This document shows positions 18,489 through 29,171 of a stretch of DNA of 30,525 nt, piece by piece. Position numbers and translations under genes: made by a program. Source of the stretch: Folioceros fuciformis (Eukaryota > Anthocerotophyta > Anthocerotopsida > Anthocerotales); contig JBNGIO010006136.1 in NCBI GenBank assembly GCA_049999805.1, positions 1-30,525 on the forward strand. Direction: 5' to 3'. Numbering within the stretch: the first letter of the stretch is position 1; the number at the start of each line of letters is the position of its first letter. The notes under the pieces were generated by a model that ran no database searches, was not told the DNA's origin, and saw only the letters and a program-made list of their open reading frames with translations.

Positions 18489-20305
18489 GCCCTTCAATTG
18501 CAATGCAGCCGAGGCTTCATCCTTGTGCCTCGTGCGCAGTAGAGCATCCCGTCCTTTCCCCCCTCCCCACCCGGGCTGTATGCAGTGCCGTGCAGTGCTG
18601 TGTGCTGCCCTGGGACTGTTTGTTTCCAAATGACACCGCTAACCTGTGCTTCCTTCCACCCAGGCACTCAGGGGAACGTATATGTCTATCTGTCTTTATA
18701 TCACACAAATATTCCACACCATAACCTCCGCACTCGACACCGAGAAAGAAAGGTGGAGACTTTATTATAAAGAAGACGCTGGAACCCATTTACTCCTACA
18801 ACAAAAAAGGTCACAATCCCAAACAAAGGGCCACAAGCCCATGAAAGCAGTTCAAATTCAAGGGACTAGAACACGCTATCAAGCATATAGCATCTACATC
18901 ACTAATGGATTAATATATATATATATAACTATATCACATATATATAATATAATCTGATATAATAAATAAATAATTTTTATTATTAAAAAAGAGATGGAAA
19001 GTCCTATGTACTCCAAAGATTGGAGGAATAACCCTAACAATGCCACATGCCAAAAGGATACTAGTCCCTTATATACACATTATATATAGAGAATATGTTC
19101 ACTCATGAAGTGAAGTCAAGGTTTTATATACTACTAACTCTAGAACTATTCAAAAAAAACTTTGAAGAACTATCTATATCACTAACTAAAAGGAATTCCA
19201 TAGATAAGAAAAAACAAGATGAGAAACTTATCTACCCCTAAAGAGTTGAGATCAATCACCAAAGGCAACCAAGTCACCGACGGTAGCCATGAAGCTGTTA
19301 AGCCTAAAAGCTACCAACAAAAACCCAAAACACTAAGTGTCGAAAGAACTTCGAACAACTATTTAGATCATTGAAAGAAATTCAAACATCCATTTAGATT
19401 AGTGATGTCTCATTCACTTGAGAAAGAAGAAGATGGAGAACTGATCTGCCCTAAAAGAGGTGAGACAAACCACCAAAGATGATGGGCAATACATGACAAA
19501 GAAGACCTTACCCATTTTTCTTGTTTTGAACCATCTAACCACTACATTGGGGTTAGTGGTCGAGGTTCTTATGTAGTTAATCGGAACATTGGGGCTAGCC
19601 AACACCTTATATCGTTAATTTTTCACTAGAACTTTCGGAGAACTGCCTATGTCATACCAGAACTCCTAATTACTAATGGCTCAAAAAACTTTGTGATTAG
19701 GAATGTCAAAGGGTTGGAGTTGGAGAAGCTACTTCTTTCACACTTATCTTGAACTACTTTTCAGCACTTACTGATGTCTTGATATCCCATACACCACATT
19801 AGCCAACACCCTAGGGGCTAATCCATAAAGCGTAATAACTACTAATACCACCCAATGGTTTTAATTATGATTATTGTTAATGAAGATTCTTTTCGTTCCA
19901 TTAAATCAAATTTATAATCACAGTTAGACATCTTGTTTTAAAATGTAAATTATTAAAATATTTAATGATAATAAATTATATAAATATTATACATTTATGC
20001 ATGTTATAACCCGGAACACAAAATGTAGCTAACCAACTGGATACGTACGAACACTGTAGAAAAATTGACTTGACACATCTATCTATCTATGGATGGATCT
20101 ATCCCATGGTAGCGTGACAAGGATGAGAATGTTGAGGGTCCAGCCTTCCAGGCAAGGCAAAGGCAGGCTTGCCGTTGAGAGACTGTGTGGCAGGGCAACC
20201 GGGAGAGTGGTTTGACGTCACTCGGGTGGTGACTGGCAGGTGCACGTCGTTTGGGCCAGTGCGAGGCCTGCTGCGTCCAGACCAGAGCAGACCAGAGACG
20301 GGCAG
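18489..20305. other. Intergenic, with an AT-rich island at about 18890-20030
   Basis: This separates two divergent genes. The first 260 bp are GC-rich and probably hold the CreC/WDR20-like promoter. From about 18890 to 20030 the DNA is AT-rich, with a (TA)n run at about 18912-18927. It contains old degenerate repeats: TATCTACCCCTAAAGAGTTG near 19230 resembles GATCTGCCCTAAAAGAGGTG near 19443, and GCTAGCCAACACC near 19593 resembles ATTAGCCAACACC near 19799. No ORF with a motif is present. It looks like a decayed insertion, but termini were not found. Confidence 0.5.
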
Positions 20306-20390
20306 TCCAGGCCAGGCCAGGCCAGGCCAGGCCAGGCCAGGCCAGGCCAGTTCAGTTCAGTCTGGTCCGGTCCAGTCCAGTCCAGTCCAG
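20306..20390. repeat. Pentanucleotide array (GCCAG/TCCAG/TTCAG)n
   Basis: Seventeen consecutive 5-bp units occur: TCCAG, eight GCCAG, two TTCAG, TCTGG, TCCGG and four TCCAG. The array ends 116 bp before the start codon of the BAR-domain gene, so it lies in its promoter or 5' UTR. It generates spurious open frames in several phases. Confidence 0.95.
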
Positions 20391-20506
20391 GCGTTGGGAG
20401 CACACATTGTGTCCGTCCCCCGAGTTGGTCTCCGCCCTCGCCGGGATCCAGGCGGTGTGTTTGAGCTTGGAGCACTGGAGCCTTGGCGTCCGCCTGCTCT
20501 TGCCCT

Positions 20507-23189
20507 ATGAAGTCTTTCAGGAGGCTGAGCAGTCTGGTGCTCAGCACGCACAAGCCGCCCAGGGACAAGGATAAGGCGGAGAGGGAGAGGCGCATCGATG
20601 GCGGGGACGGGATGCCAGGGGCGCAAGATGAAGAGGGCCTCACCATCGCCAAAGGAATGCAGGTGCCTGAACGGGGCCCCTTCCTGCCTGCTGCCATGCT
20701 TTGGAGTCACTAGAAATGGAAAGGAAACCAATAGGGCCCTGCCGTCCCCCGCCATCTCACTCTTTCTTTGCTGCCTGACTGGACTGGATGCGAACATGGG
20801 TGCAGGAGTTGCGGGACATGACTGCCCGGTACCAGGGCTTGGTCACCGTTTCTGCGCAGCTGGCGGCCTGTGCTTACGGTTAGATCGTGCTACGCCGCTC
20901 CTCTGGGAATGAGGGGTATGGGGATTCGTGTTCGGAGACTCATACTCACCTCATCTTGTGTCACAGAGTTTTCTGGAGCAGTTCAGGACATGGGCTCGTA
21001 CTGTATCAACAATTTCGGATTCGTGGGGAATGACGATATCGGTTAGCTCATGTCCTTACCCTTCACCTTGCAGCAGCAGCACCCTGTCTGTCGCTCCTCT
21101 GCTGGATTTTCTCGCTCACCCTTTGCTCCGGTGTCTAGGTAAGATCTTCGAAACCGTGGGGAAGGTGCAGTTTGAGATCTCCAAATTTCTGGACCTCTAT
21201 GTTCGTATTCAATTCACTCACTTTCGATCCTCTGCCACCTCTCTGAACAGCAGTTCGTATTTTTCCTCCAACTTGAGTGTGTGCCTCGCCAGCGGTAATG
21301 CTGCTCTTCTAATCCCCGTCTGTGCAGGGTAGCCATGTGTCCCAAACTATTGTCACCCCGACGGAGAGTCTGCTAGCTGAGCTTCGGCGTCTGGAGGTCA
21401 GTGGCACGTCCTTAACACGTCCGTTTTGAAGAGACGAGAAATTTCGAGCTTCCTTCCTTTCGCTTATGACAACGTTGTTGGTGCAGGATTCAAATAGACA
21501 GTACGATGCAAAGAGGTGAGCGGACATGGTCCTCTATCACCGTTTCAGTCGGTGGAGCCCTTGATTAAGCCGGTCGGTGACTTGCTGTGACAGGCAGGCA
21601 TATGATGCTTTGAGGTACAGTAGCATGTCGGGAAGGATGAAGAATTCTAAGGAAGATGCACTCCTGGAGAAGCAGATGCAGCAAAACAAAGTGGAACGTG
21701 AGGAGCTGGCCGTTTTCATCGGTTGCCGCTTGCTATCCCTACAGCACGGTCGCCCACGCAGTCTTATAACACAGGCAGCTCGCCATTACACCGCCCAGGT
21801 GCTCTCCCACACTGCCTTACCAGTCTATTGGGAATGCGCCCGCTCCTATTCAAGTCATGAATTGTGACTTAAGATCCCATGGTGTACGCTTCTCAGGTCC
21901 AGCTCTTCGGCAGCGTAGTGGAGGCTCTTCAGGGTGTTGAAAGCTACATGAAGAACGTTATGCAGGAGCGTGACATTGATGAGAATCTTAACTCTGCAGC
22001 CGATGCAGCTCCAGACAAGCAGGTGGGTGCTCACACTCGGAAAGGGTCACTCTGCTCGTAATTCGTTTCTTTTGCTCCTCTCCAGTCACCCTGCCTACGT
22101 GTTAGTATGCAGAGCGTGAAAGTTCCAGAAAAGAGCAGCAGCAAGCCCAACACTCCGTCCCCGAGAGCAGTGCCTGATCAAAGTCCCGTTGAGCAGATTT
22201 GGGCCAACATGCGGAGAACCAACAAAGCCATGACGCCTGCATCCCCTACTGGTTATCAAAAGAGCTATGTATGTAACCCTATGGTGGTATCTCCTCCGCC
22301 TTCACCTCGACAAGAACTTGGGACGACGTCCGTCACTTTTGGGCCTCCCTCCAGGCGGCCACCTACTCCACCTATCCCTCCTATGAAGGTTGATGAGCTT
22401 CAGGATGTGGAGCACTTGGATCTCACACTAATTGAGGAGGCCAGGGGAAGCGGCGACAATCAGCAGCAGAGTGATGAAGCAGCTGTGGCAGAGGAGGCAT
22501 CAACCTTCTTACTTGATAGAGTGCAGGTTCAGCAGGAGGTCACCGTCGCCAGGCCAACTGCACCCTCTGCTTCTCCCAGGACCAGTCACGTGCCTCCCAG
22601 TGTGACCTTAGGTATTCCGACACTGTCCTCGGTTGCCATCAGCAACGAGCAGAGTCAAAACAAGAGCAGGAGGCCCGACAAAATACCGGAAGCTTCTCCG
22701 GTTAGGCGACACTCTCAATCAGGTCCTCTGACAAGGGATGGGACTCCTTGGTCGGTTCCCGTGAGCAGAGCCAGCAGCAGTTTGAACAGGTTGCCTAGAG
22801 ACAGCACCATCTTTGGTACGCCAAGGTCATCTAAAGTTGCAAAGGTGCAAATAAGCGAGCTGCATAAGCTGCCTGCTCCTCCACCCTCAGCTCCCGAGCC
22901 GTCAGGGCCTGGGCATGCTGGTGGAATGGGAAGATCGACGACCCGTTCGGGCCCCTTGCCCAAGAGTCATGATGATGCGGCGGCAAGGACGAGAACTACT
23001 GCCCGCCAACACCTCCTGGCAACTGAAGCTGCTTCTAGTCGCAGTGGGGTGTCCAGAAGCCTGTCGCTACCTGCATTTGCTCCCAAGGCGCAGGTGTCTA
23101 CCGCACCCAACGTGCATGACTCTCCGCGTGCAACTCGAAGACTCTCGAGAATTGAAAAGGAGAGATCTGTGAGCGTCGGCGGTGCGTAA
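20507..23189 (+). CDS. BAR/AH-domain protein with proline-rich tail, At2g33490-like (9 exons)
   Basis: Exons: 20507-20662, 20806-20878, 20967-21041, 21139-21200, 21328-21396, 21487-21515, 21594-21798, 21897-22022, 22086-23189, giving 632 residues in one frame. The N-terminus is MKSFRRLSSLVL, as in the plant family described as hydroxyproline-rich with an AH/BAR domain. The helical BAR-like part covers about residues 53-265 (ELRDMTARYQGLVTVSAQL, EFSGAVQDMGSY, KVQFEISKFLDLY, PTESLLAELRRLE, CRLLSLQHGRPRSLITQAAR). The remaining 367 residues, from the last exon, are Pro/Ser-rich and disordered, with many SP sites. BAR domains bind and curve membranes; the role of this plant family is poorly known. 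The start matches the family. The final TAA lies in a GTAAGT, but the next gene's stop is only 85 bp away. A pentanucleotide array lies upstream. Confidence 0.9.
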
Positions 23190-23274
23190 GTGACATATCC
23201 GAGGTGCTAATTACTCACAACTGACTTGTGCAAATACATCTGTGTATCATGCTTCTTGCCACTTATTTGTACAA

Positions 23275-25240
23275 CTACATTCTAAGCTGGGAGGCTTCTT
23301 CCAGGCTACCATTTTTATCATCAGAGTGTCCCTGGCCCAACCAACTACAGAGCCTCCCATCCTCACCACCAGTCCAATAAGTTGGCCCTGAAATGGAGCT
23401 TGCGCCACTCCACACACTTCTTACAACCTCCGAATGCCCACCTTCAAGTATGACACTGGCCTGTCCTACAACGGAATCCGAAAGTAACGGGAAAACTCCA
23501 ACGGAGCCACTTCGGGTGCCACCCAGAACGGAGAGGCATCCCGACAACGCTGAGTACTGACAGTCGATGAGATAATCCACCTGTAAAGATGCATCCACAA
23601 GTGAGAGCTGATTTCCTCGAGATACCCTGTCGACGGGATAGTGAGAGGAACCCAACAGAGCTCTCATACAACAAACCCTGATAACGATTGGAGAACTGAA
23701 GAGATCAACGCATACATGGCATTTCCCACCGGGACGATGAGGAATCTGAGTAGACGGCCATGTGGGTATTTACTAACTCAGAGCAGCGAAAGCATAAATC
23801 ACACTCCTCACCCACATTGAGTCATCAATCAAATTGGAAAACACAGCCGAATTCTACTGTGAGTCAGCATAGAGTACAACATGCACGCACATGAAAAGTG
23901 AAAGGTGTCAAGTAAACACGTACAGAGTCCAAAGGCCAGTTGGATGTCAACCGTGACCTGATGTCACCGAAGTCGGCTTGCATGACTGAAGAATCCATAT
24001 TCCAGATCCTGCATCAAATCATGGTAATATACAATGAAGGGCTTCTCGGCAATGGAAGAGTCACAGGCCCCACGAGAAAGCCCGACATACATCGTACCTC
24101 AGGGTTTCAATATGTGTCAAGCACCATATTTTTTTATACTGATCCCCATGAAAGCCGAACTTGGAGACAGACGTTCCAACGTTCATGACCTGGCCCATGG
24201 AAAGTTAGAGAAGTGGTGAACCCGACCACAAAAGTTGCCGAAGGATGCCGAGAGGACGAATTACTAGCCAAGCTACGTAGCTCACCGACTCCAAGGCGTC
24301 CTCTTCAGCGATGTTCCCACTAGTGTCAACCGTACAAACAAGGCCATCCACTGATGCGGACACCACTCGTTCATGTTTACAGCTGTGGAACTTCACCTAG
24401 AAGGCGAAACTGGACAAACCCGTCGTCAACGAGAATAGGTTTCCCGATTCAGAGGCCAGAGACAAACAAAGAGATAATAAAAAACAGACATTGCAAAGCC
24501 AGAAACCTGCGTCACAGCTTCGGTGTGGAGCTCATCCAAGCATGATTGTTGCTGTTTTCTCCTCCAGTCCCAGAATACCAACTGCTTGCAAGCAGTGAAA
24601 GTTCGAAGGTTGTAAGCTCTGTCCTCGCACACACAGTTTGGTTTGCCAGTGAAGGGCAACATGAGATACCTCGGCACCAACACCGGCAACGACAGTACAC
24701 CCCGACGAGCCTCCACAGCTGAAGCTCCACACCTCTCGCGACGAAGAATTGGGTCTCAGCAAACCAACCTAGCAACATTTGGAAGGCCTCGTTAAGGAGC
24801 ATTCTGTGTGCGTTATAACATCAGAGCAAGGCTGGAGTACGTGACACAGACCTGAGACCGGGAGCGCACGTCCCAACCACGGAGGGTTCCATCACTAGAG
24901 GAAGAAAACAAGAGATTGGGTGACAATTGCTCCACGTAGGCCACCTGAGTCACAGTATCCTCATGGCCGCAGCACAACCCCAGACGCTTGCCCGTGGTAG
25001 GAGAGTACAGGCAGATGGAGTTGGTAGAAAGAGAGACTGCCATGACAGAATTGCTGGCGCTGCCATACATGTAATACAACACAGGTTGGCACAACCCGCT
25101 CAAGAGCAGAAGATCGAGATGTCGGGAATGGAGAATACGCACTTGACGGCAATGTCGAAGACATAGTCAGAGTCCGAGCCGGAGCCATTGGCAGCCGCAC
25201 CGGCCTGAATGCGGTAAAGGACGTGAGGACGCGCCGCCAT
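23275..25240 (-). CDS. WDR89-like WD40 protein (8 exons)
   Basis: Exons on the minus strand: 25240-25143, 25059-24852, 24732-24670, 24584-24507, 24396-24286, 24189-24098, 24008-23924, 23580-23275. They join in frame to 346 residues, close to the family's size (about 380). WD40 pieces in order: MAVSLSTNSICLYSPTTGK, SSSSDGTLRGWDVRSRSQ, QLVFWDWRRKQQQSCLDELH, RVVSASVDGLVCTVDTSGN, KKIWCLTHIETL, VDYLIDCQYS, and GGHSEVVRSV with YWTGGEDGRLCSW. The combination of IWCLTHIETL, DYLIDCQY and TGGEDGRL is diagnostic of WDR89, a beta-propeller of unknown molecular role. Exon 2 could begin 6 nt later (AG at 25054). The acceptor of the last exon was chosen by family fit (TTTACAG/GTGGATTAT). It is head to head with TOM20 and convergent with the BAR gene. 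Confidence 0.88.
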
Positions 25241-25432
25241 CGAGGAACAGAATTCCGACTTCTGGAATTTTTGTCACCTACACATAGAAGGTTGTAGCAG
25301 TATCCAACAATTGTACGTATCCAGACGGTAGTCATTCGACTAGGTCTCGTATCTTCGGACTGTTACTTATCCTTCATTTCTAGGTTTCTGTGAGCGGAGT
25401 GGAGCCAGGCATCTCTGCGCCATCAGGGCAAC
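25241..25432. promoter_or_regulatory. Shared bidirectional promoter region, WDR89-like / TOM20
   Basis: Only 192 bp separate the two start codons, so both promoters and both 5' UTRs must share this stretch. No TATA box is apparent for either direction. TTCTGGAA at 25260-25267 has the inverted TTCnnGAA core of heat-shock elements, within an imperfect AATTCC...GGAATT palindrome. That could be chance. Regulation in common is an inference from spacing only. Confidence 0.6.
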
Positions 25433-26398
25433 ATGGACAGCATACCACGGGAGGAGCTGGAGCGGCTCATGTTCTTCGAGCAGGCCAGGGAAAAGGCTGC
25501 TGCCGACTACATCCGATCTCCCAAGGATCCCGATGTAAGTGTTTCTACCACTACACTGCCAGGACAAAACAGGTGTCCATTATCATCTAACAGTCTACCT
25601 TGTCCAGAATTTGACACGATGGGGAGGAGCCTTGCTGGAGTTGGCACAGTTTCGCCAAGGCCAGGACTCAATCGACATGGTTCAAGGTGAGATCTCCACT
25701 CCCGTACCCTTCTCCACTGGCAGTAAGAGTAGGACTTTTGTGAAACCTGTGATGCGGTTGTTGCAGATGCTGTGTCTAAGTTGGAGGAAGCATTACGGAT
25801 AAATCCGAAGAAGCATGATGCCCATTGGTGTCTGGGGAACGCGTATACTTCACAGGGCTTTCTCGTCTCCGAAACCGATAAGGCGAACGAGTACTTCCGA
25901 AAAGCAGTGCGATGCTTCCAGCAAGCTTTGGATGAGGTGGGACGGCTTGCATCCGTGCATCCTTGTTATATAACCAGCTTGCTCTGCTCAGCTGTTCAGC
26001 CCCGAAGTTCATGACCTTTTCAATCCCTTGCAGGAGCCTTCCAGCGAGTTGTATCAAAAGGCCCTGGAGATGACACTAAAGGTGTGTTCCACTACCCGTT
26101 TTATCACAGACTTGCACGGCCATGGTGGTCACCTGACGGAAGTGACTCTTCCTCAATTCAGGCACCTGCGCTGCATCAGGAGCTTCAGAAGCAGTTGGCC
26201 TCCCAGCAGGTGGGTGTGGGCGGCGGAGGTGGAGGATCTCTTGGCGCGGGCACATCCAAGGCCGGCAAGAAGAAGAAGAAGAACAGTGACTTTAAGTACG
26301 ACGTGCTAGGGTGGGTGGTGCTGGCGGCAGGAGTTGTTGCTTGGGTAGGGTTAGCGAAGTCTTCCATGCCACCCCCTCCTCCTCCAACCTTGAGATGA
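25433..26398 (+). CDS. TOM20: TOM20, mitochondrial import receptor subunit, plant type (5 exons)
   Basis: Exons: 25433-25534, 25608-25686, 25767-25936, 26034-26081, 26162-26398, giving 211 residues, the normal plant length. The N-terminal cytosolic part is a TPR-like helical receptor ([73 protein letters not shown]). A Gly-rich linker at about 150-163 and a run of five lysines at about 169-173 lead to a single membrane segment at about 180-198 ([17 protein letters not shown]), then a Pro-rich tail. This C-terminal anchor is the plant arrangement, opposite to animal and fungal TOM20. The protein sits in the outer mitochondrial membrane and binds presequences for the TOM complex. The start matches the family, and all introns are GT-AG. 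Confidence 0.97.
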
Positions 26399-26994
26399 GA
26401 AGTAGCTATGTCGGGAGTGGGGAAAAGGCAAGAAAGAGGATAGACCTCACGGCGTGTAAAGTTGTAGGGTCTTCCATGAAATGTGTCTGGCGACAGGAGT
26501 TGATCCTTTGGTAGGATGAGCCAACGTATCTTGTTTCGCTCCCTCCTCTAACGTCGAGATCAAACCAGATATGGTAGCGTGTTGGGGAAAGGTGAATAGA
26601 GTCGACAGTACGGGGGGCCATGTCGTCGGGAGACATGTATGTAAATAATAAGGCAAAGCAAAACTGTCCACCTGTTGAACGTTTTTCACAACACGAGCAT
26701 ATCATGGGAGTGACTTTCCCGGAGCCGAAATTAATGCAAATGCAAGCTAATTGGACGTTGGCTGACCGCCCGGGGTTTTTATGTCTCGAGGTTGCCACTG
26801 TCGAATTTATTATTTTTACAGCAAGCTACAAATATTCCTGCCTGCCGTCCCCTTCTTTGAGGCCTTTTCTTGCTCGCTGTGCTGTCGTGTGCTTCGTCTC
26901 GGACAGCCCATCCAGGACTTGACGACTTGAGGGGCCGTTCGGCTGGTTGATCGACTACCCGGACGCGGCTGGCCAGGAGGAGGAGGCAGACGAC
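26399..26994. other. Intergenic between TOM20 and the sugar transporter
   Basis: It must contain the TOM20 3' UTR and the promoter and 5' UTR of the next gene on the same strand. Short ORFs on both strands overlap and show no motif. Confidence 0.5.
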
Positions 26995-28332
26995 ATGGCG
27001 GAAAAAAACGAGAAGAAGGCTTCTGTGTCCGATGTCGGTGCCTGGGCCATGAATATCAGCAGCTCCGTGGCGATCATCATGACTAACAAGCAAGTGATGC
27101 GATCGACTGGATACGATTTTGTGTTTGGTATGCCTCGTATTGCTCCCTCTCCTCCTGTTGCAAATTGCCTTTTGCCCTCATTGCTTCCAGCTTAATTTGT
27201 TGTGGATGTTGTTCCAGCCACATCGTTGACAGCCTTCCACTTCACCCTAACGTCCTTGGTGGGATTCATTCATCGGGCCTCTACCAAAGCATCGGCCAAA
27301 ACTGTGCCCTTTTGGGATCTCTTCTGGTTTTCTTTAGTCTCTAACTTGTCCATCGTTGCGATGAATTCCAGTCTGATGCTCAACTCTGTTGGGTTCTATC
27401 AGGTACTGCTCGCTCCTCGCCCTTGGTTTCGTCCGCAGTTTGCAATGCTTTTCCTCATATCTCGTATTCGTTGCAGATCTCTAAGCTTAGTATGATCCCG
27501 GTCGTGTGCGTGCTGGAGTGGCTTCTTAATGGCAAAACATACACCAGGCAGATTAAGGTGGCCGTGCTCATTACCATGCTTGGTGTGGGAGTTTGCACCG
27601 TGACCGATGTGAAGATCAACCTGAAAGGGTTGCTGACCGCAATAATCGCCGTTTTAGCTACGGGCATTCAACAAATAGTAAGCAATCGTTGACTCCTTTG
27701 TCCGCTCAGTGTTCGTGATCAGATCTATTCGTGCTGACTTGTGGCCGCCTTTTCTGCAGTTTATTGGCTCGCTACAGAAGAAGCACAACATCGCGTCATT
27801 CGATCTCCTGAGCAAGACGGCCCCCATGCAAGCTGCATCGCTGCTGCTGCTTGGCCCCTTTGTGGACTACATTCTGACTGGACGGAGTATCTTGAACTAC
27901 TCCCTTTCGTGGGGAGCCACCGTAAGTCTAGCCATCTTTTCTCTCTCATCCTTGTTTCTGCTGATATCCGGAGTCCTCATATTGGAGTCTGTTGTACAGT
28001 TTTTTATTGGCCTCTCCTGCGTACTCGCCGTCTTCTGCAATATGAGCCAGTATATGTGCATCGGCCGCTTCTCAGCAGTAACTTTCCAAGTGTTAGGCCA
28101 CATGAAGACTGTTTGCATCTTGATTCTCGGCTATCTCCTCTTCGACTCAGCTTTATCTCTGAAAAACACGTTGGGAATGGCCGTTGCCATAGTCGGCATG
28201 TTCGTGTACCAATGGGCTGTGGAGCAAGCCAAAATTGCTGCGTTGATGAAGGATGCTAGTTTTTCAGAGGACGAGCTTACTTTGCTAAAAAGTGGGCCGG
28301 AGAGTAAGGATGTAGAAGGTGGGTTAAGATAA
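26995..28332 (+). CDS. UDP-rhamnose/UDP-galactose transporter-like nucleotide-sugar transporter (5 exons)
   Basis: Exons: 26995-27127, 27218-27402, 27477-27677, 27760-27921, 28000-28332, giving 337 residues. It belongs to the plant NST-KT/TPT-like drug/metabolite transporter group and is closest to the URGT branch: SVSDVGAWAMNISSS, LTAFHFTLTSLVGF, MLNSVGFYQISKLSMIPVVC, VGVCTVTDVKINLKG, IGSLQKKHNIASFDLLSKTA, ALSLKNTLGMAVAIVGM. The last-exon signature GRFSAVTFQVLGHMKTVC is highly conserved. About ten membrane segments are expected, in the Golgi membrane, exchanging UDP-sugars for UMP to feed cell-wall glycan synthesis. The K-T pair (SKTAP) for which the group is named is present. An upstream in-frame ATG at 26947 would add 16 residues. 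The start at 26995 was preferred because it fits family length and context (GACATGG). Exact substrate cannot be read from sequence. Confidence 0.93.
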
Positions 28333-28680
28333 AGGGAAGGATCAGCGTTTGTGCAATGATCTCACACAACTGTGTGTTATGTTCACTGAAGATGCAGGCG
28401 AGCAAGCATATACAATCTGTTGTAACCATGGGTGCAGCACATTGTGTGCTCCTTGGAATCCAGGAAGCGCACCGTGAGTCCGAACGGAGTAATTTTGCAG
28501 TATCGCCAGTCCGGAAAGGCCAGGTGTTCCTTTCGTTTTTGGCAAATGCACTGCAATAGATACTCCATAGAGAGCCATTTGGACACCATTCATCTGTTAA
28601 TTTGAGAGGTGCGGCAGGCATCTCTGATTTAACATTCCCTATTCATTCGTTCTCTTGGAAGTCCTTGTGGCAGTTGTCAG

Positions 28681-28869
28681 TTATAAGGCATTTGACATCC
28701 CTGATGTTGAAACCGGTGACGACTTTATGTCGGACACATACATAAAGCGAAGATGAGTCTCTGAGCAATTACTGACAACGTTACCAAAGTCCACAGAGCA
28801 GGAGGTCAAGCCTTTCCAAAAGAGAAATTCAGCACCAGCTGCTAAAGCCATGGCCACCACAATGTTTTC
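28681..28869 (-). pseudogene. Coding-like minus-strand frame, unknown
   Basis: The frame is open from about 28869 to TAA at 28681-28683 and encodes VVAMALAAGAEFLFWKGLTS followed by CSVDFGNVVSNCSETHLRFM. It shares an AAxAEFxxxxGLT pattern with the frame at 29049-29171, and the DNA is partly alignable. No ATG or splice model is supported. Confidence 0.2.
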
Positions 28870-29048
28870 ATTATGTGATACATTGCTTCATATACATGTC
28901 ACCGCTTCCTGGAAGGACACGTATCATCATTCTGGTAAATAAGGAGCTTTGCAACAATCCTTTCCTGCGTGAAACAAAGCTCGGACGTCACACTCACTAG
29001 TCATGATTGGCATTTCTCATCGACAAAACCTGAGAAAATATTTAAGCC

Positions 29049-29171
29049 CTAGGTGGAATCCGTAAGTCCTTCTGCTATCCAAAACTCTGCTGCAATGGCA
29101 ACAAATGACACGATACTGGACCAAGCCTTATCAGTTCTTAGGACAGAAGCCACACCCTCTGGCGTTCTCAC
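29049..29171 (-). other. Candidate terminal exon, unknown protein
   Basis: A 41-codon minus-strand frame starts right after a possible acceptor (TTTTTAAG/GTGAGAAC) and ends at TAG 29049-29051. It reads VRTPEGVASVLRTDKAWSSI, then VSFVAIAAEFWIAEGLTDST. No upstream exon was found, so this is a lead only. Confidence 0.2.

Noticed and set aside
20169-20797. Overlapping plus and minus ORFs around the GCCAG array
   Set aside because: The pentanucleotide repeat has no stops in several frames; only the MKSFRRLSS exon in this area fits a known family.
27741-28259. 172-codon plus-strand ORF
   Set aside because: It is an out-of-frame shadow of the last two transporter exons.
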